Shown here piece after piece: positions 58,058-64,000 of a DNA stretch of 64,000 nt. Source of the DNA: Angustibacter sp049994355 (GTDB lineage: Bacteria; Actinomycetota; Actinomycetes; Actinomycetales; Angustibacteraceae); the NCBI RefSeq assembly GCF_049994355.1, contig NZ_CP188257.1, positions 2,356,001 to 2,420,000 on the forward strand, given 5' to 3'. The translations under genes and the position numbers were made by a program. The notes under the pieces are model-generated. The model worked only from the letters and a program-made list of their open reading frames with translations. It did not search any database and was not told the origin of the DNA. The first letter of the stretch is position 1, and each line of letters begins with the position of its first letter.

Positions 58058-58383
58058 TCAGCTGCCCAGGCCGGTCTTGTCGACGTTGCGGTGGAAGCGC
58101 ATCCCGGCGAGCCCACCGAGCACCGCGCCGACGAGCGCGGCGACGAGCGCGGCGACGACGGCGACGACGGCGACGACGATGGCGACGACGATGGCGATGA
58201 CGACGCCCCACACCCAGACGGCGATGCCTTGCGGGTGTCGGGTTTCGTGGTCGTCTGGACGGCGGCGTTGGACCTGGTCGCGTCACCAGGCCCGTCGCGA
58301 GTTCCGTCGAGGGCCGACGGGTCGCGGTCCGGCTCGGTGCTGGGTCGATCTCCGGGAGGCTGGCTGCCGGAGCTGGTGCTCAT
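58058..58383 (-). pseudogene. Frameshifted small membrane protein gene
   Basis: The ATG at 58383 opens a polar N-terminus (SGSQPPGDRPSTEPDRDPSA and on to TTTKPDTRK). Near 58226-58229 the frame shifts. One extra G would join it to GIAVWVWGVVIAIVVAIVVA, a long Val/Ala transmembrane helix ending GMRFHRNVDKTGLGS with a TGA at 58058. The helix is encoded by a GTC/GCC-type simple repeat. It is a single-base deletion or a sequencing error. The start overlaps the preceding PRC-barrel fragment by ATGA. Confidence 0.55.
58125..58205. repeat. Low-complexity GAC/GGC-type trinucleotide repeat
   Basis: About 80 bases dominated by GACGACGGC and GACGATGGC units; on the minus strand they encode the Val/Ala membrane helix of the frameshifted gene. 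Slippage-prone. Confidence 0.7.
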
Positions 58384-58508
58384 CGCCGCGAGCCCTCGTT
58401 TGTACCGAACAGCCCAGTCTTGACGGTGATCCAGGACGGGTCTCCGGTGGTGTCGTCGAGGTACACGGTGGCGTTCGGAACCTGGTCGAGCTGGTCGGTG
58501 CTAGTCAT
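58380..58508 (-). CDS. Truncated PRC-barrel-like fragment (42 residues)
   Basis: The ATG at 58508 with GAAGGG upstream gives DQVPNATVYLDDTTGDPSWI and then TVKTGLFG, which matches the N-terminal PRC-barrel of DUF2382 stress proteins but lacks the internal loop (usually DG.KIGKV) and everything after TGLFG. It ends NEGSRR and overlaps the next start (ATGA). It may be a relic, or a real mini-protein. Stretch 58509-58736 upstream shows no other gene. Confidence 0.5.
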   Translation of the reverse strand: MTSTDQLDQVPNATVYLDDTTGDPSWITVKTGLFGTNEGSRR

Positions 58509-58736
58509 CGGCGGCCCTTCGTACTCGCGTGCCTGCGAGGCGATGTGGCGGCGACCGAGCTGCTCCAGCCGAGATAACCCCACCATCGCCCTGAGATGCG
58601 AGGCCCGCAAACGCAACGCTGCCCGTTCGCGCCGTGGAACAAGATCGACGAGCGGGAGCGGAGGAACGGGTCCATGCTCGGGCCAGGTCAAGCCGGTGGC
58701 CCCGCCCCGAAACCCGTTCTACGGCAGGAGCTGGCA

Positions 58737-59825
58737 ATGACCTCCACCGAGAACACCCGCGCTGCTGCTGCACGCGATGCGGCTGATGCTGGTACCACTG
58801 TCGACGACGAGCCTGACCCGGACGACGCGCGTAAGCCGGACTCACCGACGGACCTGCACCGTCGCGCCTGGTGGCTGGCGGTCAAGCGTGCGTTCCACGA
58901 GTTCACCGACGACCAGTGCACCGACCTGGCGGCGGCGCTGACCTACTACGCGGTGCTGGCCATCTTCCCGGCAGCCATCGCCCTGGTCTCATTGGTCGGG
59001 GTGTTCGGCAAGGGCAAGGAGACCGTCGACACCCTCCTGCAGGTGATGAACGACGTGGGTGCCGGTTCGGCGACCGAGACCTTGCGCGGCCCGTTGGAGC
59101 AGCTGGCGTCCTCCCAGCGCGCCGGGCTGGCGCTCGTCCTCGGCCTGGCGACCGCGCTCTGGTCAGCGTCGGGGTACATCGGGGCGTTCGGCCGGGCGAT
59201 GAACCGGGTGTACGAGATCGACGAGGGACGCCCGTTCTGGAAGCTGCGTCCGCTGCAGATCCTCATCACGCTGGTGGCGGTCATCATGGCGGCGCTGGTC
59301 GCACTCGCTCTCGTCGTCACCGGGCCGGTGGCCACCGCCATCGGCGACGCCACCGGCCTCGGGCACAGCGTGGTCACCGTGTGGGACATCGCCAAGTGGC
59401 CGGTCATCGCCCTGGTCGTCGTCCTGGTCATCGCGGTCCTGTACTACGCGACCCCGAACGTGCAGCAGCCCAAGTTCAAGTGGCTCAGTGTCGGCGCGAT
59501 GGTCGCGTTCGTCACCTGGGTCATCGCCTCCCTGCTCTTCGGCCTCTACGTGTCGATGTTCTCCAGCTACGACAAGACCTATGGCGCCCTGGCCGGGGTC
59601 GTCGTCTTCCTGCTGTGGCTGTGGATCACCAACCTTGCCTTGCTGTTCGGTGCCGAGCTGGACTCCGAGCTCGAACGCAGCCGCCAGCTCCAGGCCGGCA
59701 TGGCGGCTGAGACCGAACTGCAGCTCCCCCCGCGCGACGACAAAGGCATCCGTAAGAACGAAGAACGCGAAGCCGACCAGGTCGAGGAAGCCGCAGAGCT
59801 GCGCACCGACAACCGCCGGGCCTGA
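58737..59825 (+). CDS. YihY/BrkB-family membrane protein (intact)
   Basis: 362 residues from the ATG at 58737, which has GGCAGGAG 6 nt upstream. A hydrophilic N-terminus (about 1-45) precedes the family core: DQCTDLAAALTYYAVLAIFP, SASGYIGAFGRAMNRVYE and GALAGVVVFLLWLWITNLALLFGAELDSE, with six membrane helices and a charged C-terminus. The transport or envelope role is unproven in this family. It is the functional counterpart of the broken gene at 55117-56127. Confidence 0.9.
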   Translation: MTSTENTRAAAARDAADAGTTVDDEPDPDDARKPDSPTDLHRRAWWLAVKRAFHEFTDDQCTDLAAALTYYAVLAIFPAAIALVSLVGVFGKGKETVDTLLQVMNDVGAGSATETLRGPLEQLASSQRAGLALVLGLATALWSASGYIGAFGRAMNRVYEIDEGRPFWKLRPLQILITLVAVIMAALVALALVVTGPVATAIGDATGLGHSVVTVWDIAKWPVIALVVVLVIAVLYYATPNVQQPKFKWLSVGAMVAFVTWVIASLLFGLYVSMFSSYDKTYGALAGVVVFLLWLWITNLALLFGAELDSELERSRQLQAGMAAETELQLPPRDDKGIRKNEEREADQVEEAAELRTDNRRA

Positions 59826-59908
59826 CATCAGCCAAGTTCCCAACCCACGTTCAGCCAAGTGTTCACCAAGGAGCTCACCGTGAGCGCCGAGCAAGCGAAA
59901 GGCCCATC

Positions 59909-60754
59909 ATGACCGACACACCTCGAGACGGGTCGCCCCTCACACCCGACCTGACCACGCCACAGGGCTCGACCGACAACCCTGGCTACAGCACCGGCAT
60001 TACCAGCACGGCCGCCGTCCCTGCCGCACCGACATCGTCGACGGACTTCTCGGCCGGGTCGTCGCAGTCGTCATCCGACTCGTCGTCGACGGCTGACGTG
60101 GCCAAGGACAAGGCCGGCGAGGTGAAGGACTCGGCAAAGGACGCCGCGGTGAGCGTGGCCGGCACCGCCAAGGAGCAGGCTGGTCAGGTCGCCGGTGAAC
60201 CCAAGACGCAGGCGCGGGACCTGCTCAGCCAGGGCCGGACCGAGCTGAACGACCAGGCGCGCACGCAGCAGAAACGAGCAGCCGGCAGTCTGCACGCCCT
60301 GTCTGGCCAGCTGCACGAGATGTCCGCGCGGGCGTCCGAGCCCGGGCTGGCGCAGGACCTGACCGATCAGGTGGCCGGGCATGCCGCGACGCTCGCGTCG
60401 TGGCTAGAGGACCGCGAGCCCGGCGCCGTGCTGGACGAGGTCAGGGAGTACGCGCGGCGCCGCCCTGGCACGTTCCTCGTCCTGTGCGCAGGGGCCGGTG
60501 TCCTGGCCGGACGTCTGGGACGCGGACTACAGGCCGACGCCTCCAGCTCCTCGGAGCCCGGCGACTCCGGCGATTCCAGGGGCTTCGCGGAGGCGCGCAT
60601 GAACACCGAGCCGACCGAGACCCCCGACCTGAGCTCGGGCAACGGCACCACGGGCGGCTTGGGTGAGGACGTGGTATCGGCCGGGCACGAGTACTCGACC
60701 CCGAGTACCGGTGCGGCGGACGCGGACTGGGCCCGCACGGGCAGCCGGCCGTGA
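59909..60754 (+). CDS. Low-complexity envelope-associated protein
   Basis: 281 residues. Residues 1-70 are Ser/Thr/Ala/Pro-rich. Residues about 65-110 are amphipathic and CsbD/apolipoprotein-like (KDKAGEVKDSAKDAAVSVAG). Residues about 120-190 are helical, with one short hydrophobic helix (PGTFLVLCAGAGVLAGRLG, about 190-208), and then a disordered tail. First of three overlapping genes with the holin-like and DUF3618 genes. GAAAGG lies before the ATG. Function unknown; membrane-surface association is inferred. Confidence 0.75.
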   Translation: MTDTPRDGSPLTPDLTTPQGSTDNPGYSTGITSTAAVPAAPTSSTDFSAGSSQSSSDSSSTADVAKDKAGEVKDSAKDAAVSVAGTAKEQAGQVAGEPKTQARDLLSQGRTELNDQARTQQKRAAGSLHALSGQLHEMSARASEPGLAQDLTDQVAGHAATLASWLEDREPGAVLDEVREYARRRPGTFLVLCAGAGVLAGRLGRGLQADASSSSEPGDSGDSRGFAEARMNTEPTETPDLSSGNGTTGGLGEDVVSAGHEYSTPSTGAADADWARTGSRP

Positions 60755-61197
60755 GCGCCACCACGTCCGGGAGTCAGGGCGCACACGCAATCCCTGCCGG
60801 TGGCTCGAGCGACGGGCGGCCGTCTATCGGGGAGCTCCTCGGCGACGTCAGCCGGGACCTGTCCGAGCTGGTCCGGCAGGAGCTGGAGCTGGCCAAGGCC
60901 GAGGCCCGCGAGTCCGCGACCAAGGCGGGCAAGGGTGCCAGCATGCTCGCCGGTGCCGCCACGGCCGGCCACTTCGTTCTCCTGTTCCTCTCCATCGCAG
61001 CGTGGTGGGCGATCGGCAACGCGACCGGACGCGGGTGGTCCGCGCTCATCGTGACGGCCGTCTGGGCGGTCATCGCCGCCGTGCTCGCCCTGATGGGCAG
61101 GAAGGAGCTGAAGACCATCCGCGGCCTGGACCGCACCGCGGAGACAGTCAAGAAGATCCCCCCAGCGGTCAAAGGACATGAGGAGCAGAACCGATGA
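60751..61197 (+). CDS. Phage-holin-family (DUF1469) membrane protein
   Basis: 148 residues: an amphipathic N-terminus (SIGELLGDVSRDLSELVRQE), two transmembrane helices at about 75-120 (FVLLFLSIAAWWAIGNATGRGWSALIVTAVWAVIAAVLALMG region) and a basic tail. Despite the holin label this is a chromosomal envelope protein that travels with DUF3618 in actinobacteria. It starts with GTG overlapping the previous stop (GTGA) and ends in ATGA with the next gene. Confidence 0.85.
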   Translation: MSATTSGSQGAHAIPAGGSSDGRPSIGELLGDVSRDLSELVRQELELAKAEARESATKAGKGASMLAGAATAGHFVLLFLSIAAWWAIGNATGRGWSALIVTAVWAVIAAVLALMGRKELKTIRGLDRTAETVKKIPPAVKGHEEQNR

Positions 61198-61826
61198 GCA
61201 GCAACGACCCGGAGCAGATCCGCGAGAACATCGAACGCACCCGCGCCGACCTGAGCGCCAACGTCGACCGACTGACGGATGAGGTCAACCCGAAGAACGT
61301 CGCTCGCCGCCAGGTCGAGAAGGTCACCGTCCGCGCGTCCAGCATCAAGGACACCGTCATGGGCACGGTGAGCGAAGGGGCGTCGTCGGCCGGCGATGGT
61401 GTCAGCTCAGCCGGTAGCGTAGTGGCAGGAGCCGCCAGCGACGCACCTGCGGCGGTGAGGTCCCGAACTCGGGGCAACCCGCTGGCTGCCGGGCTCATCG
61501 CGTTCGGTCTCGGCGCGCTCATCGCGTCCCTGGCACCCGCGACCGATGTCGAGGCGCAGGTCGCCGCGAAGGCGAAGGACAAGGCTGAGCCGCTCAAGGA
61601 TGAGGCCACCGCGGTCGCCAAGGACGCCGCGCAGAACCTGAAGGAGCCTGCGCAGCAGGCGGCGCAGAGCGTCAAGAACACCGCGACCGACGCGGCCCAG
61701 ACTGTCAAGGCCGAAGGAACCTCCGCCGCACAGGACGTCCGCAGCGACGCCCAGGACGCAGCCCGAGACGTGAAGGAGCAGCAGCAGACCGAGCGCGGCG
61801 GCGACGTCGAACGTGGCGAGGTCTAG
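61194..61826 (+). CDS. DUF3618 family protein
   Basis: 210 residues: the N-terminal DUF3618 signature (DPEQIRENIERTRADLSANV, then DRLTDEVNPKNVARRQ), a hydrophobic stretch (NPLAAGLIAFGLGALIASLAP, about 98-118) and a long Ala/Lys/Glu-rich amphipathic tail with repeated KDKAEPLKDEA, AKDAAQNLKEPA and VKNTATDAAQTV-type units. It is co-translated with the holin-like gene and is probably envelope-associated. Function unknown. Confidence 0.88.
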   Translation: MSSNDPEQIRENIERTRADLSANVDRLTDEVNPKNVARRQVEKVTVRASSIKDTVMGTVSEGASSAGDGVSSAGSVVAGAASDAPAAVRSRTRGNPLAAGLIAFGLGALIASLAPATDVEAQVAAKAKDKAEPLKDEATAVAKDAAQNLKEPAQQAAQSVKNTATDAAQTVKAEGTSAAQDVRSDAQDAARDVKEQQQTERGGDVERGEV

Positions 61827-61942
61827 CGAGGTGACGGCAGCACCGACGAGGAGCTCGACCGTGCCGCGTGCACTCAGGAAGGCGGCGGCATGAACGTCCC
61901 GCCGCCCGGCGGTGTACCTCATCTTGAGACTCGGAGGTTGAT

Positions 61943-63124
61943 GTGCGAGCAGTGACGTGGCAAGGCAAGCGTTCGGTCAGTGTCGAAGAGGTCCCCGACC
62001 CGCAGATCCAGGATCCGACCGACGCCATCATCAAGATCACCAGCACGAACATCTGCGGCTCGGACCTGCACCTGTATGAGACGCTCGGCGCGTTCATGGA
62101 CGCCGGAGACGTGATGGGCCACGAACCCATGGGCATCGTCGAGGAGGTCGGCTCCGACGCCGGCGACCTCAAGGTGGGGGACAGGGTGGTTATCCCGTTC
62201 CAGATCTCGTGCGGGCGCTGCTTCATGTGCGACCAGGCGCTGTACACCCAGTGCGAGACCACCCAGGTGCGCGACCAGGGCATGGGCGCGGCCCTGTTCG
62301 GCTTCTCCAAGCTGTACGGCCAGGTGCCGGGCGGGCAAGCCGAGTACCTGCGCGTGCCACAGGCGCAGTTCACCCACATCAAGGTCCCCGACGGACCTCC
62401 GGACGAACGGTTTGTGTACCTGTCCGACGTGCTGCCCACCGCCTGGCAATCGGTGCGATACGCCGACGTGCCAAAGGACGGGTCGGTAACCGTGCTCGGC
62501 CTCGGACCCATCGGCGACATGGCCGCCCGCATCGCCCAGCACGACGGCAACCGCGTCGTCGCCGTCGACCTCGTACCAGAACGGCTCGAGCGAGCCCGCG
62601 CCCGCGGCATCGAGGTCGTGGACCTCAGCGAGAACGACGACGACCTCGGAGGCGCCATTCGCGACCTGACGGATGGCCGGGGCACGGATGCGGTCATCGA
62701 CGCGGTCGGCATGGAAGCGCATGGCTCACCCGGGGCTCGGGCGATGCTCCAGGTCGCCTCAAGGCTCCCCGACGCGATTGCTGCCCCGGTCGCCAAGGCC
62801 GCCGGCGTCGACCAGCTCGCTGCTTTGGCCTCGGCCATCGACATCGTGCGTCGCGGCGGCACCGTCTCGGTCATCGGGGTGTACGCCGGCGCCGCCGACC
62901 CGATGGACCTGGCCACCATGTTCGACAAGCAGATCCAGCTACGGATGGGCCAGGCCAACGTGAAGAAGTGGGTGCCGGACATCATGCCGCTGCTGACCGA
63001 CGACGACCCGCTCGACGTCGAGTCCTTCGCCACCCACCGCCTCCCGCTCGCCGAGGCCGCGCACGCCTACGAGATCTTCCAGAAGAAGGAGGACGGGGCC
63101 ATCAAGGTCGTCCTGCGCCCCTAG
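61943..63124 (+). CDS. Zinc-dependent alcohol dehydrogenase (formaldehyde dehydrogenase-like)
   Basis: 393 residues of the MDR family: catalytic zinc ligands in NICGSDLH (Cys) and GHEPMGIVEEVG (His/Glu), structural-zinc-type cysteines in SCGRCFMCDQALYTQC, and the NAD-binding LGLGPIGDMAARIA. The length and the long C-terminal half resemble glutathione-independent formaldehyde dehydrogenases. The GTG at 61943 has GGAGG 5 nt upstream. It is co-directional with the membrane cassette but separated by 116 bp. Confidence 0.88.
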   Translation: MRAVTWQGKRSVSVEEVPDPQIQDPTDAIIKITSTNICGSDLHLYETLGAFMDAGDVMGHEPMGIVEEVGSDAGDLKVGDRVVIPFQISCGRCFMCDQALYTQCETTQVRDQGMGAALFGFSKLYGQVPGGQAEYLRVPQAQFTHIKVPDGPPDERFVYLSDVLPTAWQSVRYADVPKDGSVTVLGLGPIGDMAARIAQHDGNRVVAVDLVPERLERARARGIEVVDLSENDDDLGGAIRDLTDGRGTDAVIDAVGMEAHGSPGARAMLQVASRLPDAIAAPVAKAAGVDQLAALASAIDIVRRGGTVSVIGVYAGAADPMDLATMFDKQIQLRMGQANVKKWVPDIMPLLTDDDPLDVESFATHRLPLAEAAHAYEIFQKKEDGAIKVVLRP

Positions 63125-63134
63125 GCCGCCGCGG

Positions 63135-63446
63135 TCAGCCCAGGTACAGGGCCGGGTCCGGCGTCAGAGCGGTTCGGGGCTGCCCGTTCGGCATGTCCCG
63201 CAGATCGATGGTCACCGCTGTGGCGGCCAGTTCAGTGCCGTGCCGCGTCTCGAGCCGGTCGATGAGCCGGGAGTTCTCGTGCAGCGCCTTCTCGCTGGCG
63301 GCGCTGCGAAGGAGCGACAGGCGTTGCGCGTAGGCGCTGGCAAGGAGCTGCTGGGTGCTGCGGGGAGGGCGTGCGACGCGATTGAGGTGCGCGGCTACGG
63401 CATCGGCCAATCCGGCGGGCATTGTGCGGACGTCGAAAGCGGTCAC
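63135..63446 (-). CDS. Hypothetical protein (103 residues)
   Basis: A small Ala/Leu/Arg-rich helical protein (ADAVAAHLNRVARPPRSTQQ, LLRSAASEKALHENSRLIDRLE) with a C-terminal TPDPALYLG. A GGAG lies 7 nt before the GTG. No recognised family. It is convergent with the alcohol dehydrogenase gene (10 bp apart) and divergent from the catalase gene. Confidence 0.55.
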   Translation of the reverse strand: MTAFDVRTMPAGLADAVAAHLNRVARPPRSTQQLLASAYAQRLSLLRSAASEKALHENSRLIDRLETRHGTELAATAVTIDLRDMPNGQPRTALTPDPALYLG

Positions 63447-63764
63447 GGGCTACTCCAGCCACTCAAACCAACGTTGGTGGCGCCATGGCTGGACCACTGT
63501 GCACGGGTGTAACGCCGTGAGGAACCCAGTCCATTCCCTCGTGCCGGAGCCAGTATTGGTGGTGGTGCTGGCTACCGGGTGTCGTTTCGAGGTAGCTGCT
63601 GGTGGATGCCTTCGGTGGGTTGGCTCAAGAAGCCATTGGACTCACCCGGAGCGCCAGGTCCGTTGCGCTCCAACGGGCGCAGCCTTCCACGGCGCGTTAC
63701 CGTCGACACCGGAGCAAGGTGGTGTCAAGCATGCGGCGCCCCACCGAATGACTGAGGAGCCGCA
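63447..63764. other. Intergenic region before the catalase gene
   Basis: 318 bases with no supportable gene. It contains a 12-bp perfect palindrome ACCAACGTTGGT at 63467-63478 and a TACCGT hexamer at 63698-63703 that may be a -10 for catalase (start near 63710, leader about 55 nt). Otherwise nothing clear. Confidence 0.5.
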
Positions 63765-64000
63765 ATGGCAAAACCCGTCCGCCCCCAGCCCGACCAGCAG
63801 AGCCCGGCTCCTGTTGGCCCCACGGGATGCCCCGTGAGCCCTGAGTCCAACTACCGGTCCCAGTCCGGGACGTTCTTGACCTCGGCGCAGGGCGTCCGGC
63901 TGCCCGACACGGAGCACTCGCTGACCGCGGGCGCCCGTGGGCCTCTGCTGATGGAGGACTTCCACTTCCGCGAGAAGATGACCCACTTCGACCACGAGCG
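63765..64000 (+). CDS. Catalase, N-terminal part
   Basis: The ATG at 63765 with GAGGAG upstream starts an ORF running off the window. After a Pro/Gln-rich extension it reads SGTFLTSAQGVRLPDTEHSL, GPLLMEDFHFREKM and HFDHER, the conserved opening of monofunctional haem catalases (large-subunit HPII/KatE-like because of the extension). It destroys H2O2. The haem and active-site residues are beyond the end, so the class is provisional. Confidence 0.88.
   Translation, partial: MAKPVRPQPDQQSPAPVGPTGCPVSPESNYRSQSGTFLTSAQGVRLPDTEHSLTAGARGPLLMEDFHFREKMTHFDHE

Noticed and set aside
58125..58205. Minisatellite or CRISPR-like repeat
   Set aside because: It is a short low-complexity stretch that codes a Val/Ala membrane helix on the minus strand.
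60751..61197. Prophage, because of a holin-like gene
   Set aside because: No terminase, capsid, integrase or lysin genes; this DUF1469 type is a chromosomal envelope family.

Overview
The window is 64 kb of a GC-rich actinobacterial chromosome, with no rRNA or tRNA gene visible. Support for this comes from the codon composition, GTG starts, actinobacterial-type families (DUF3099, DUF5995, F420-type LLM enzyme, mycobacterial-like ABC-F/HTH/enoyl-CoA hydratase module) and a very common leaderless-promoter layout. In that layout a TANNNT hexamer sits 6-7 nt in front of the start codon, and I found it at over twenty genes. The genus cannot be fixed from the sequence alone.

Region by region. 1-5.0 kb: the C-terminal end of a sigma-70 factor, a 148-residue unknown protein, a TPR-CHAT caspase-like protease with intact His/Cys, and a convergent cytosolic subtilisin preceded by tiny Arg-rich ORFs. 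This is the best candidate for an undescribed protease/sigma signalling or conflict module. 5.1-6.7 kb: a membrane-anchored pentapeptide-repeat protein. 6.8-14.4 kb: ABC-F ATPase, HTH protein, enoyl-CoA hydratase, ABC exporter, SDR, SURF1 and MoaA. 14.4-18.8 kb: zinc-ribbon and DUF3099 proteins, the TldD/TldE metalloprotease pair and FabG. 18.8-23.5 kb: a large class III cyclase/ATPase/TPR protein divergent from a cyclic-nucleotide-binding protein. 23.5-29.4 kb: a cyanophycin cluster (CphA, cyanophycinase, and a CphA-derived Mur ligase fused to TPRs). 29.6-39 kb: SixA, SerB, glycogen genes glgC/glgA, two ABC systems and a ferritin-like protein. 39-50.7 kb: transglycosylase, NfeD/SPFH pair, TauE permease, TrmH, YbaK, HelD-like motor, AAA-VWA pair and Sir2. 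50.7-57 kb: VOC protein, MFS exporter, CoA-transferase, DUF5995, a broken YihY gene and a BKACE enzyme. 57-64 kb: a looser accessory stretch with an ANTAR protein, CsbD, a PRC-barrel fragment, a frameshifted membrane gene, an intact YihY, a holin/DUF3618 membrane cassette, a zinc alcohol dehydrogenase and the start of a catalase gene.

The housekeeping part is tightly packed. Four convergent pairs share only a 4-bp CTAG or TTAG carrying both stop codons, and co-directional pairs often overlap by ATGA or GTGA. Decay (nonsense codon, frameshift, truncated fragments) is concentrated between 55 and 58.5 kb, next to stress-type envelope genes. Everything is read by eye from the sequence; family names are recognition-based and no searches were run.
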